DNA of 64,000 nucleotides from the NCBI RefSeq assembly GCF_042926695.1, contig NZ_CP170642.1:372001-436000 (forward strand), given 5' to 3'. How positions within the stretch are numbered: position 1 is the first letter of the stretch; each line of letters begins with the position of its first letter. Source of the DNA: Lonepinella koalarum (GTDB lineage: Bacteria; Pseudomonadota; Gammaproteobacteria; Enterobacterales; Pasteurellaceae). The notes beneath the pieces were generated by a model that saw only the letters and a program-made list of their open reading frames with translations, was not told the DNA's origin and ran no database searches. Of this stretch, positions 54,643 to 63,677 are shown piece by piece. The translations under genes and the position numbers were made by a program.

Positions 54643-55245
54643 TTATGATACTGCTTCTGGTTGATTTTCTAATGGGTATTCCGGTGGGAGTTGTGGGTTG
54701 ACGTCCTCTTCATTTAATGGAACCGTTTCAAGTTCCATTTTTGGCGCTTCATTCTCTATTTTATTTTGATTCAGCAGCATTTCTCGCATTTTGCTGAAAT
54801 TTGTTTTTTCTGATAACCAAACTGAGGTTAAAATATGAGCAAATTCAGAGTCAAATTCATAATCTAATACCGTATCATTTAAGACAAAATAGCTTTTGTT
54901 GGCTAATGCAATAAAACTTAAATGATCTTGTGGTGAAAAATCAGGGAAAATCCGTTGTAATTCCTTTAACCAAGCTGATGTATCTACATTGGCAATTTTC
55001 AAGTTGTCGATTTCCTTAATTAAGGTGACTGCAAAATTTTTGCCTTCTACCTGTTTATCAAAGGTAAAGGTAAGCATTAACGGACGTTCATTTTCTTGAT
55101 ATTGCCCTGTTTCAGTAGAAAGCGTAATGCTGTACACAAGAAAAGGACCCCAATTATAATCTGCTTTACCAACAGATTTCCATTGAGCCAACACAAGACT
55201 AGGCAATAACCCCAATAATAAACACAAAATCAGTTTAATTTTCAT
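54643..55245 (-). CDS. Periplasmic chalcone isomerase-like domain protein
   Basis: 200 residues. A Sec signal peptide (MKIKLILCLLLGLLPSLVLAQ) is followed by a domain with GKADYNWGPFLVYSITLSTETGQYQ, ELQRIFPDFSPQDHL and VLNDTVLDYEFDSEFAHIL, VWLSEKT, the layout of chalcone isomerase-like proteins (PF16036 type) found in the periplasm of proteobacteria. The function is unknown; enzymatic activity is not expected from the name. The last ~40 residues are a Pro/Glu-rich tail. Confidence 0.75.
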   Translation of the reverse strand: MKIKLILCLLLGLLPSLVLAQWKSVGKADYNWGPFLVYSITLSTETGQYQENERPLMLTFTFDKQVEGKNFAVTLIKEIDNLKIANVDTSAWLKELQRIFPDFSPQDHLSFIALANKSYFVLNDTVLDYEFDSEFAHILTSVWLSEKTNFSKMREMLLNQNKIENEAPKMELETVPLNEEDVNPQLPPEYPLENQPEAVS

Positions 55246-55315
55246 TGAATGAACCGTTCTGAAATAAAATATGGGGTAAATTATAACAATAAATTAATAG
55301 GTAAAGTATAAAAAA

Positions 55316-55969
55316 TTAATGATCTAACCCCATTTGCCAAAATGCGACTTCCATTCGTGTCGCCGTGGTGAAAATGTGCTGGATATTTGCCAATTGTTTC
55401 GCATTGAAATCTTGGCAAAGTGCGGTTAAAAAATCTTTATATTTTTCCACCGCGGTTTGAAAGCTTTGACTTGCGTAGGAATCAATCCATTTTTGATAAG
55501 GATTATTGGGCGCAATATTTTGTTGACTTAAACGTAATCCAATTTCAGCATAACCAATGGCACAAGGTGCTATGGCGGCGTAAAGTTCGGCTAATCCTCC
55601 GGTCATACCACAATCCAGCACATAGCGTGTATAGGCAACACAAGCAGGATCTTCATCGAGCGTTAACAGTTCTTGCTCAGAAATACCCCATTCTCGACAG
55701 AAATCAATATGTAGTTGAATTTCTTGTAATAATACCTCAATCGCTTGGTGAATATCCCGCATTTGCGCAAAATTTTCTGCTTTAAACATGGCAAGCGCTA
55801 AAGCACGGTTATAGTGGAAGAGATAGAGATAATCTTGTTTTAAATAGTATTGAAAGCTAGATAAAGGTAATATACCTTGTCCTAATTGTTGCACAAAATC
55901 ATGTTCTACATAATGGTGCCAATGAGGTTGGGATTTTTGGATAAGAGTTTGAATAAAATTGTTTTTCAT
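55316..55969 (-). CDS. tenA: Thiaminase II / aminopyrimidine aminohydrolase
   Basis: 217 residues, a TenA fold protein: FQYYLKQDYLYLFHYNRALA near residue 39, HIDFCREWGIS with the catalytic Cys region and a C-terminal ATRMEVAFWQMG motif. It salvages thiamine pyrimidine from degraded thiamine. A TPP riboswitch directly precedes it, which fixes its role in thiamine metabolism. Confidence 0.94.
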   Translation of the reverse strand: MKNNFIQTLIQKSQPHWHHYVEHDFVQQLGQGILPLSSFQYYLKQDYLYLFHYNRALALAMFKAENFAQMRDIHQAIEVLLQEIQLHIDFCREWGISEQELLTLDEDPACVAYTRYVLDCGMTGGLAELYAAIAPCAIGYAEIGLRLSQQNIAPNNPYQKWIDSYASQSFQTAVEKYKDFLTALCQDFNAKQLANIQHIFTTATRMEVAFWQMGLDH

Positions 55970-55977
55970 GGTTTAGT

Positions 55978-56047
55978 TTCCTACGTCAGTATTAGCTGTT
56001 TCAGGTTCAACGGGTATGATCTCAGCTTATAGAAGCACCCCGACTAG
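55978..56047 (-). promoter_or_regulatory. TPP riboswitch (THI element)
   Basis: On the minus strand the sequence contains AGTCGGGGTGC, GCTGAGA, ACCCGTTGAACCTGA and TAATACTGACGTAGGAA, the conserved core of the TPP aptamer. The GGAA Shine-Dalgarno for tenA is the 3' end of the aptamer, 9 bases from the ATG, and the closing helix can use TAGT/ACTA, so control is probably at translation initiation. Confidence 0.96.
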
Positions 56048-56076
56048 AGCTAGTAGTGTAACAAAAATTAAACCAT

Positions 56077-56113
56077 AAAAAAAGCCCTGCATGTTGCATA
56101 CAGGGCTTTTTTC
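56077..56113. terminator. Terminator after metE
   Basis: AAAAAGCCCTG and CAGGGCTTTTTT arms around CATGTTGCATA; 10 bases beyond the metE stop on the minus strand. Confidence 0.92.
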
Positions 56114-56122
56114 TTCAATGGA

Positions 56123-58393
56123 TTACGCTAATTCAGCACGCAATTTCTTGGTCACTTTCATCATCACTTCCAACTGTTCAATGGTTTCTTTCCAGCCACG
56201 GGTTTTTAAACCGCAGTCTGGGTTGACCCATAGGCGTTCTTTTGGCACCACGTTTAACGCTTTGCGTAACAAGTGTTCGATTTCCGCTTCGGTCGGTACG
56301 CGTGGGCTATGAATGTCATACACGCCCGGACCGATGTCGTTCGGATATTTGAAATCGCCGAATGCGGTCAATAATTCCATATCGGAACGGGACGTTTCGA
56401 TGGTAATTACGTCAGCATCTAACGCCGCAATAGCTGGTAAAATATCGTTAAATTCAGAATAACACATGTGCGTGTGAATTTGTGTATCGTCCGCCACGCC
56501 CATTGAGCTTAAACGGAATGCTTCGCCCGCCCATTGGAGATAAGCATCCCAGTCGGCACGTTTAAGTGGCAAGCCCTCACGAATCGCAGGTTCATCAATT
56601 TGAATCACTTTAATACCGGCTTTTTCCAAATCTAATACTTCATCAGATAACGCCACGCCGATTTGTTTGCATACGGTGGAACGTGGAATATCGTTACGCA
56701 CGAATGACCATTGCAGAATGGTGACAGGACCTGTCAACATCCCTTTCATCACTTTTTTGGTCAGGCTTTGCGCATATTGCGACCAACGCACCGTCATTGG
56801 CTCTGGACGGGTTACATCGCCGAAAATTACTGGCGGTTTCACACAGCGTGAACCGTAGCTTTGCACCCAACCGAATTTGGTAAAGTCAAAGCCGTCAAGC
56901 AATTCACCGAAATATTCCACCATATCGTTACGTTCCGCTTCACCATGAACCAATACATCTAAATCTAATTCTTCTTGTTTACGCACCACATATTCGATTT
57001 CTTTTTTCATCGCCGTTTCATAATCCGCTAAAGACAATTCGCCTTTTTTGAAGCTGGCACGAGCGTGACGGATTTCGCTGGTTTGTGGGAATGAACCGAT
57101 GGTGGTGGTCGGTAATAATGGTAAATTTAACCACGCATTTTGTTTAGCAATACGCTCTGCAAATGGCGATTTGCGTTGATCCGCATTGGCAGGTAAATTG
57201 GCTAAACGAGCGGCGACTTCCGCTTTGTGAATGACTTTGCTGTTTTTGCGAGCATCAGCAGCTACTTGGCTGGCATCTAATTGTGCTTGTACTGACGCAC
57301 GACCGTGATTTAACGCTTGTTTTAATAGGTTTAATTCTTCCACTTTTTGTAACGTGAATGCTAACCAAGAATAAAGATCAGGATTTTTCTCTTGTAATTG
57401 CGTTTCCACGCTCAAATCATAAGGTGTGTGTAATAATGAACAGCTTGGTGCAATCCATAAACGTTCACCCAGTTTGGTTTTTAATGGCTCTAACACATCA
57501 AGCACGCTATTTAAATTCGCACGCCAAATATTACGACCCTCGATCACACCCGTAGACAACACTTTGTCATAATCAGCAAAAGTCGCTAATTGTTCAGGCG
57601 AACGCACTAAATCAAGGTGTAAACCAGCCACTGGTAACGATTTTAATAATGGAGCGTGTTCTGCCACTGAACCGAAGTAAGTCGCCAATAATAATTTGGC
57701 ATTCACTTTGCTTAAGTCTGCGTACACGGACTGGAACGCATCAATCCATGGTTTTGGTAAATCTAATGCCAATGCTGGCTCATCAATTTGAATCCACTCC
57801 GCCCCTTCATTGGCAAGTGCGGTTAAAATTTGTTGATAAACAGGGACTAATTTTGCCAATAAATCAAAACGGTTGAAGGCTTCGCCTTTTTCTTTACCTA
57901 ACCAAAGGAATGTTAATGGACCAACGATGATAGGTTTTGCCTTATGTCCGTTAGCAACAGCTTCACGATATTGATTGACATAATGTGCTGGATTGGCTTT
58001 GAATTGAGTGTTTTTGCTAAATTCGGGGACTAAATAATGATAGTTGGTATCAAACCATTTCGTCATTTCAATGGCAAATTGATCTTTGTTACCACGTGCT
58101 AATTCAAAATATTGGGCTAAAGTTAATTGTTGACTGTCAAAACCAAAACGAGCAGGAATCGCCCCTGTCGCCACTTGCAGATCTAAAATATGATCGTAAA
58201 ACGTGAAATCACCGGTTGCGACAAAATCCGCATTTGCTTCAGCTTGATGTTTCCAGTTTTTCTCACGTAAGGCTTTGGCAAGTGCTAATAAATCTTGCTC
58301 GCTTAATTCTTTACGCCAGTAGCGTTCCTGTGCAAATTTAAGTTCACGTTTTGCACCAACACGGGGGAATCCTAATACATGGAATGTGGTCAT
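56123..58393 (-). CDS. metE: Cobalamin-independent methionine synthase
   Basis: 756 residues, the usual length. It transfers a methyl group from methyltetrahydropteroyl-glutamate to homocysteine. The C-terminal catalytic half has zinc ligands in HMCYSEF (His and Cys), and NPDCGLKTRGW (Cys); TTTIGSFPQT marks the domain start. A candidate MetJ operator lies before it, and metR lies about 3.2 kb away. Confidence 0.97.
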   Translation of the reverse strand: MTTFHVLGFPRVGAKRELKFAQERYWRKELSEQDLLALAKALREKNWKHQAEANADFVATGDFTFYDHILDLQVATGAIPARFGFDSQQLTLAQYFELARGNKDQFAIEMTKWFDTNYHYLVPEFSKNTQFKANPAHYVNQYREAVANGHKAKPIIVGPLTFLWLGKEKGEAFNRFDLLAKLVPVYQQILTALANEGAEWIQIDEPALALDLPKPWIDAFQSVYADLSKVNAKLLLATYFGSVAEHAPLLKSLPVAGLHLDLVRSPEQLATFADYDKVLSTGVIEGRNIWRANLNSVLDVLEPLKTKLGERLWIAPSCSLLHTPYDLSVETQLQEKNPDLYSWLAFTLQKVEELNLLKQALNHGRASVQAQLDASQVAADARKNSKVIHKAEVAARLANLPANADQRKSPFAERIAKQNAWLNLPLLPTTTIGSFPQTSEIRHARASFKKGELSLADYETAMKKEIEYVVRKQEELDLDVLVHGEAERNDMVEYFGELLDGFDFTKFGWVQSYGSRCVKPPVIFGDVTRPEPMTVRWSQYAQSLTKKVMKGMLTGPVTILQWSFVRNDIPRSTVCKQIGVALSDEVLDLEKAGIKVIQIDEPAIREGLPLKRADWDAYLQWAGEAFRLSSMGVADDTQIHTHMCYSEFNDILPAIAALDADVITIETSRSDMELLTAFGDFKYPNDIGPGVYDIHSPRVPTEAEIEHLLRKALNVVPKERLWVNPDCGLKTRGWKETIEQLEVMMKVTKKLRAELA

Positions 58394-58431
58394 AATCTTG
58401 CTCCTATAATGGAAATAATAAATGTCTATTT

Positions 58432-58447
58432 AGACGGCTAAACGTCC
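58432..58447. promoter_or_regulatory. Candidate MetJ operator upstream of metE
   Basis: Two adjacent 8-mers, AGACGGCT and AAACGTCC, match the met box AGACGTCT at 7 and 6 of 8 positions, 39-54 bases before the metE start. Tandem met boxes are the known target of MetJ. Confidence 0.6.
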
Positions 58448-58636
58448 GCTTGATCAAGATAATGCCGAATTCTGGTTTATTAAGCAAACTCATAATTTTC
58501 ATTTTTTGTATGAATAATTTTAATAATTGAATGACTGATAAAAAATAGATAAACAAAAGTGCGGTGAAAATCTTTTTTGTTTTTGAAAAATAAGTTTTGC
58601 GAAAGACCGCAATTTAGGGTAATATTCACAGCCTAG

Positions 58637-58657
58637 TTATTTTTTAATAAAAAATAA
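58637..58657. promoter_or_regulatory. Perfect AT palindrome before rpmE2
   Basis: TTATTTTTTA-A-TAAAAAATAA, 10-bp arms around one base, ends 9 bases before the rpmE2 ATG and partly covers its leader. It could be an operator (a zinc regulator is the natural guess), but it does not match the enteric Zur consensus well. Confidence 0.4.
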
Positions 58658-58666
58658 GGTGTAAAT

Positions 58667-58933
58667 ATGAAAAAAGGAATTCATCCAGATAATTATCGTA
58701 CTGTGCTATTTTATGATAGCAATGCCAAACAAGGCTTTTTAATCCGTTCTTGTGCTAGAACGACAAATACAATGCAATGGGAAGATGGCAAGGAATATCC
58801 CGTGTTTATGTGTGATACATCTTCCGCATCACACCCGTTCTACACCGGTAAAACACGTCAAATCGGCAATGAAGGTCGAGCTAGTGACTTTACTAACCGT
58901 TATGGTAAGTTCGGTGCATTAAAATCAAAATAG
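58667..58933 (+). CDS. rpmE2: 50S ribosomal protein bL31, type B (zinc-free)
   Basis: 88 residues, MKKGIHPDNYRTVLFYDSN and SSASHPFYTGKTRQIGNEGR, the longer YkgM-type bL31 that lacks the CxxC zinc knuckle. In many bacteria it replaces the zinc-binding form when zinc is scarce. rpmJ2 follows after 9 bases, as in the ykgM-ykgO pair. Confidence 0.95.
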   Translation: MKKGIHPDNYRTVLFYDSNAKQGFLIRSCARTTNTMQWEDGKEYPVFMCDTSSASHPFYTGKTRQIGNEGRASDFTNRYGKFGALKSK

Positions 58934-58942
58934 GAGATTAGC

Positions 58943-59086
58943 ATGCAAGTATTATCATCATTAAAAAGTGCCAAGACTCGTCACCCAAATTGTAAAGTAG
59001 TTCGCCGTCACGGTGTGGTCTATGTAATTTGTAAGGAAAATCCACGTTTTAAAGCCCGTCAGGGTATGAAGAAAAAAAGAAGATAG
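58943..59086 (+). CDS. rpmJ2: 50S ribosomal protein bL36, type B (zinc-free)
   Basis: 47 residues: MQVLSSLKSAKTRHPNCKVV, RRHGVVYVICKENPRFKARQ then GMKKKRR. Compared with zinc-binding bL36, the first Cys of CxxC is His and the last His ligand is missing (PRFKARQ), so the zinc site is broken, as in YkgO. GGAG precedes ATG 58943. Together with rpmE2 it indicates a zinc-sparing operon. Confidence 0.95.
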   Translation: MQVLSSLKSAKTRHPNCKVVRRHGVVYVICKENPRFKARQGMKKKRR

Positions 59087-59112
59087 GGATTTTTTCTGGT
59101 TCTTTTGGTAGA

Positions 59113-59149
59113 AAAAGCGGTGGATTAAAAATTCACCGCTTTTCTTGTT
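59113..59149. terminator. Terminator rpmJ2/TonB receptor
   Basis: AAAAGCGGTG and CACCGCTTTT arms with T-run; bidirectional between convergent genes. Confidence 0.88.
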
Positions 59150-59163
59150 TCGTCTTTTTTAAT

Positions 59164-61413
59164 TTAAAACAATACACTTGCCCCCATTACCACATTACGT
59201 CCCATTAAAGGAATATGGGATAAATAAGATGTACTCGCATACACTTTCCGATTAAGAATATTATTAAAATCAAGGGTTAAACGATAATCAATATGCTGAC
59301 TTAATGAACCTAAATAAATAACACCCGCATTCAACATAGCATTGCCCTTAACTGGTAGCTCATTATAGGCAGTGTTATTTTGGTTAAAAGTATGAGTATA
59401 TTCAATGCTGGCGGACAATTTATCACTCAAGTCAGCATTCAGACGAGAACCTAAACGCATAGCTGGCATACGTGGTACATTGCCATTTTGTAATTTTCCT
59501 CGCACATAATCACCGAAAACAGTAAAGCGATATTTAGGGGTGAATTGATAACTCATATTTCCCTCCACGCCATAAAAACGTGCAGGTTGTTGAGCGTAAC
59601 GTATCAAACGAAAATGTGCAAAACGATCCATGGTATGAGCATAGATATAATTGCTAAAATACTTATAATAGGTGCCGAAATAGCTTTGCCATCTGTCATG
59701 ATTAAATTGCACACCGATGTCCAGATTATTGGATTTTTCTTTTTTGAGTCGTTCATTAATACCAAATTGACTATAAACATTGGTATCTATCTGCAAATTA
59801 TGAATGGTGCGGTCATATTGTTCATCACCAAATTCATAGGAATTGGTGGCAACGTGCGTGCCTCGAGCATAAAGTTCTTGTACGCTAGGGGCTCGTTCCT
59901 GATGAGAAAAGGTTATCCAACTTTTAAATGCTGGGGTAATTTGCCAATCAATACCTGTGGCGAAAGAATAAGTATTGGTGCTGTATGACATACTGCGTAA
60001 TGGTATAATATTTTTCCCACGATGTAATTGTTTGTCATCAAGTAATTGAATTGCTTGATGATCTACACGTCCAGACAAAGAGAACGTAATATCTTGCCAC
60101 TGATAACGCTCCACCGCAGATAACGCATATAGTTTGGTAATGCTTTTATCTAAAATTCCTTCATAGCCTGAACTGCCAATCTGATCTTTGCTATATTGTG
60201 CAACCCATCTGCCAGAAATATGTTGAGTAGGTTTATGATCTAATGCAATACGTACTGATTTGCCATTATGCTGAAAACTAGACATCGTGTATTGCCCTTC
60301 AATTTCATCATGATGATAGCGGCTATCGTTAGCGATAAAACGAATTTGTTCAATACCTGCTATAGGTTGAATAATCGCACCTCGTAAATCCACACGTTTT
60401 AAATGTAATTTAAGTTTGGCATATTGTTCAGGTTGACTGGGATCGTGATTGTGGAAATCTTCATCAATATTGATGCTGGTATGTTCACAATGTAGGTTAA
60501 TCCCCTCTAAGTATTCATCATTTTCTTGATGAGTATGAATATGGCAAAAATGAGCTTTATGCTCGTGTCCAGTTAAACCATAACGATCGCGTCTATCGGT
60601 ATAAGCAATACCAAGATAACCTTTTTCACCAATCCATGACAGCCCCACAGCCCCTTGCTTAGATTTTGCTTCGGAATTATTAATATAACGATAATGCTTT
60701 GATTCTACGAAATTTTCTTGATAATCATCAGAAAAAATAGCCTCAATACATTCTGGTGTATTAGAATTATTACAAGGATTTTCCACGCTATATTGTTCCG
60801 TATAACCAGCTGATTTATAATTTTTTGCATGACGAGTTAAGCCCTCTAAATGCAGAACCAGATGATTATTTAGCCGTAAATTCGTGGCTAAATTGTATAA
60901 CTGTTCTTGGTTATTGGTGTTGTAACGCGTATCTAAACTGCCCTCAACAGTACGCGATGGTAATTGTGTCGGAATTTTATCATCTTCTACATTCACCACC
61001 GCACCAGTGATACCTGAACCGTATAATAGCGTATCCACGCCTTGAATAACGTTGATTTCTTTCGCTAAAGTAGGGGCAACCATAATGGCATGATCGGGTG
61101 ACATATTGGACATATCCACTACATCGCTGCCATTTTGCACAATTTTATTGCGATAACTTTCTTGCCCGCGGATAACCGGTGTTGAAGCACCTGAACCAAA
61201 GTGATTGGCTTGAATCCCCATTTGTTTTGACAAGGCATTACCTAGTGACGTTGAGCCGTTTTTTAATTCGCTTTGTGATACGCTTTTAAAGGGATTATTG
61301 CTCACTTCCGTGACCACAATTTCATCTAAAATTTCGGTTTTTTCCTCCGCACTTGCGGGGGAAATTGCCCCCAAAGTGAGCATAATTGCCACACTTATTT
61401 TTTTCAGTTTCAT
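59164..61413 (-). CDS. TonB-dependent receptor with His-rich loops (ZnuD-like)
   Basis: 749 residues. A signal peptide ends near SPASAEE, a TonB-box/plug region follows (ILDEIVVTEVS, PVIRGQESYRNKIVQNG, GVDTLLYGSGITGAVVNV), then a 22-strand barrel ending in a terminal aromatic (VMGASVLF). Extracellular loops are rich in His, Cys and acidic residues (GHEHKAHFCHIHTHQEND, LHCEHTS, DEDFHNHD), as in the zinc receptor ZnuD. Neighbouring zinc-free ribosomal genes strengthen a zinc role. ATG 61413 gives MKLKK; ATG 61428 is the alternative. Confidence 0.82.
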   Translation of the reverse strand: MKLKKISVAIMLTLGAISPASAEEKTEILDEIVVTEVSNNPFKSVSQSELKNGSTSLGNALSKQMGIQANHFGSGASTPVIRGQESYRNKIVQNGSDVVDMSNMSPDHAIMVAPTLAKEINVIQGVDTLLYGSGITGAVVNVEDDKIPTQLPSRTVEGSLDTRYNTNNQEQLYNLATNLRLNNHLVLHLEGLTRHAKNYKSAGYTEQYSVENPCNNSNTPECIEAIFSDDYQENFVESKHYRYINNSEAKSKQGAVGLSWIGEKGYLGIAYTDRRDRYGLTGHEHKAHFCHIHTHQENDEYLEGINLHCEHTSINIDEDFHNHDPSQPEQYAKLKLHLKRVDLRGAIIQPIAGIEQIRFIANDSRYHHDEIEGQYTMSSFQHNGKSVRIALDHKPTQHISGRWVAQYSKDQIGSSGYEGILDKSITKLYALSAVERYQWQDITFSLSGRVDHQAIQLLDDKQLHRGKNIIPLRSMSYSTNTYSFATGIDWQITPAFKSWITFSHQERAPSVQELYARGTHVATNSYEFGDEQYDRTIHNLQIDTNVYSQFGINERLKKEKSNNLDIGVQFNHDRWQSYFGTYYKYFSNYIYAHTMDRFAHFRLIRYAQQPARFYGVEGNMSYQFTPKYRFTVFGDYVRGKLQNGNVPRMPAMRLGSRLNADLSDKLSASIEYTHTFNQNNTAYNELPVKGNAMLNAGVIYLGSLSQHIDYRLTLDFNNILNRKVYASTSYLSHIPLMGRNVVMGASVLF

Positions 61414-61428
61414 TATTGTTATTTCCAT

Positions 61429-61613
61429 ATAAAGATAATTCGTGAAGAAAAATAACTTTATATGAGAAAATTTGCAAGTGTTTTTTATAAAAAAATCATT
61501 CTTATTATGAAAAAATCATCTAAAATTCCACCGCACTTTCATCGTCTTTTTGTTAAATGTTTCTGAAATTTACTGTAGAATAAAAGCCTTATTTACTATT
61601 GATAGATAAGGCT
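61429..61613. other. TonB receptor/metR divergent region
   Basis: 185 AT-rich bases with the palindrome TTTTTTATAAAAAA at 61481-61494 and a USS-type word CCGCACTTTC at 61531-61540. It must hold both divergent promoters; operators are not certain. Confidence 0.4.
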
Positions 61614-62540
61614 ATGAAACCCATATTTCTCGAACTCCGCCATTTAAAAACCTTGCTTGCATTAAAACAAACAGGCTCTGTTTCGCTTGCCGCGAAACGG
61701 GTTTATTTAACCCAATCAGCCCTTTCTCATCAAATTAAATTACTGGAAGAACAATATGGTTTGCCATTATTTGAACGTAAAACAATGCCGTTACACTTTA
61801 CACCGGCGGGAGAACGTTTAATTAAATTAGCCCATGATGTGTTGCCGAAAGTGATTGAAGCGGAGCGAGATCTTTCACGGGTGAAACAGGGCGAAGCCGG
61901 CGAGTTACGGATTGCGGTGGAATGCCATACTTGTTTTGATTGGTTAATGCCTGCTATGGACAGTTTTCGCACCCATTGGCCTTTAGTCGAATTGGATATT
62001 GTATCGGGTTTTCATACGGATACTGTAGGATTATTGCTTAGTCATCGTGCTGATTGGGCGATTGTGTCGGAGATTGAACCGACGGACGGCATTATATATA
62101 AACCTCTATTTTCTTATGAAATGGTTGGGCTTTGTGCCAAAGATCACCTGTTAGCCCAAAAAGAAATTTGGCAAGCGGAAGATTTTGCTGATCAAACTTG
62201 GATTACTTATCCTGTCCCTGATGATATGTTAGATCTCTTGCGTAAAGTGTTGCGACCAGCAGGCATCAATCCGACACGCCGAACCAGCGAACTGACTATT
62301 GCCATTATTCAATTAGTTGCCAGTAAACGAGGCATTGCGGCGTTACCATTTTGGGCGGTAAAACCTTATTTAGATCGCGGTTATGTGGTGGCTCGTCAAA
62401 TTACCGAACAACGCTTACATAGCAATTTATATTGTGCCTATCGAGAAATTGACGCAGAGAGTGCATTTATTGATGATTTTTATGATACCGTAAAATCACA
62501 AAGTTTTTCTACTTTACCGGGGCTTTCAGTATTGGAGTAA
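61614..62540 (+). CDS. metR: LysR-type activator MetR
   Basis: 308 residues. The N-terminal winged helix-turn-helix (LRHLKTLLALKQTGSVSLAA, TQSALSHQIKLLEEQYGLPL) is followed by an effector domain with VECHTCFDWLMPAMDSFR, the sequence seen in MetR. It activates metE and metH with homocysteine as co-inducer. ATG 61614 follows GATAAGG; an ATG at 61599 is less likely. metE is nearby on the other strand. Confidence 0.9.
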   Translation: MKPIFLELRHLKTLLALKQTGSVSLAAKRVYLTQSALSHQIKLLEEQYGLPLFERKTMPLHFTPAGERLIKLAHDVLPKVIEAERDLSRVKQGEAGELRIAVECHTCFDWLMPAMDSFRTHWPLVELDIVSGFHTDTVGLLLSHRADWAIVSEIEPTDGIIYKPLFSYEMVGLCAKDHLLAQKEIWQAEDFADQTWITYPVPDDMLDLLRKVLRPAGINPTRRTSELTIAIIQLVASKRGIAALPFWAVKPYLDRGYVVARQITEQRLHSNLYCAYREIDAESAFIDDFYDTVKSQSFSTLPGLSVLE

Positions 62541-62542
62541 TC

Positions 62543-63280
62543 ATGACAGAGAATAAAAAATCAGCCGTGATTTGGACGGCTGCTAAAGCTGCCTTTCCTT
62601 ATTCGGTACCGATGATCATCGGTTATATTTTCTTAGGTATTGCCTACGGTATTTATATGAAAGTGTTGGGGTTTGGTGTTTGGTTTCCGTTTTTTATGGC
62701 AGCATTAATTTATGCGGGTTCAGTAGAGTTTATTGTGGCAACATCATTGACGACTATTTTTTCTCCACTTTCCGTGTTGTTGGTCACCTTAATGGTCAGT
62801 GGGCGACAGGTTTTTTATAGCATTTCCATGTTAGAAAAATATGGTAAACAGTTGGGTAAAAAACGCTGGTATTTAATTTCAGCTATGTCGGACGAAGCCT
62901 TTTCGTTGAATTATATGGCAAACGTGCCAGAGCACTTAGATAAAGGCTGGTATTACTTTTTTGTGAGTTTATATTTGCAAGTCTATTGGGTCATTGGAGC
63001 GGTATTAGGTAATCTGTCAGCGGACATTGTTCCGTTTAGTTTAAAAGGTATAGAATTTGCTATGACCGCGCTATTTATTGTTATTTTTGCTGAAAATTGG
63101 CTGAAAGAAAAATCTCATGAAAGCTCGTTACTGGGTTTAGGTATTACTTTATTCTTTCTAATCACCATTGGCAAAGAACATTTTTTAATTCCAACTTTAT
63201 TCGCTATTTGGGGTGTGTTGACGTTACGCCGAACCAAACTGGAAAGCAAAATTATTCGTTTAACAGGGGGCAACCAATGA
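62543..63280 (+). CDS. azlC: AzlC family branched-chain amino acid exporter, large subunit
   Basis: 245 residues with about 7-8 membrane segments. AAFPYSVPMIIGYIFLGIAYG and FIVATSLTTIFSPLSVLLVT followed by SGRQVFYSISM are AzlC/YgaZ hallmarks. It works with the small AzlD subunit as an exporter of valine or related amino acids (YgaZH in E. coli also exports methionine, which is of interest beside metR). Its stop overlaps the azlD ATG (ATGA). Confidence 0.9.
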   Translation: MTENKKSAVIWTAAKAAFPYSVPMIIGYIFLGIAYGIYMKVLGFGVWFPFFMAALIYAGSVEFIVATSLTTIFSPLSVLLVTLMVSGRQVFYSISMLEKYGKQLGKKRWYLISAMSDEAFSLNYMANVPEHLDKGWYYFFVSLYLQVYWVIGAVLGNLSADIVPFSLKGIEFAMTALFIVIFAENWLKEKSHESSLLGLGITLFFLITIGKEHFLIPTLFAIWGVLTLRRTKLESKIIRLTGGNQ

Positions 63281-63606
63281 CTTTAACCGAACAAATTATC
63301 ACCATTACTATGGGCGTAGTTGGCGTACAATTTTGTCGACTAATCCCTTTTTGGATTTTCCCAGCGAATCACCCGATCCCTGAATATATCCGTTATTTAG
63401 GTAAAGTGTTGCCAGCGGCGATGTTCGGTATGTTAGTGGTGTATTGTTATAAAAATATTGATATTTTACAAGGCTATCACGGCATACCCGATTTTATTGC
63501 TGGCATTGTCACTTTAGCTTTACACCTTTGGAAGAAAAATATGTTCTTGTCTATGGCAGTGGGAACGATGTTGTATATGGGGTTGGTGCAAGGGGTGTTT
63601 GTTTAA
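63277..63606 (+). CDS. azlD: AzlD family branched-chain amino acid exporter, small subunit
   Basis: 109 residues with four membrane segments: MTLTEQIITITMGVVGVQFC, CRLIPFWIF, YLGKVLPAAMFGMLVVYCY and a final Gly/Leu helix, the AzlD/YgaH layout. ATG 63277 overlaps the azlC stop by four bases, so translation is coupled. Confidence 0.9.
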   Translation: MTLTEQIITITMGVVGVQFCRLIPFWIFPANHPIPEYIRYLGKVLPAAMFGMLVVYCYKNIDILQGYHGIPDFIAGIVTLALHLWKKNMFLSMAVGTMLYMGLVQGVFV

Positions 63607-63623
63607 AGTGGGAAAAACGGCGT

Positions 63624-63664
63624 AAAGTACGGTGAAAAAATCTTACATTTTTCATCGCACTTTT
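63624..63664. terminator. Degenerate USS-pair terminator azlD/hsdR
   Basis: AAAGTACGGTGAAAAA and TTTTTCATCGCACTTTT form an imperfect inverted USS pair between convergent genes. Confidence 0.8.
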
Positions 63665-63677
63665 GTGTTATTGAGCT

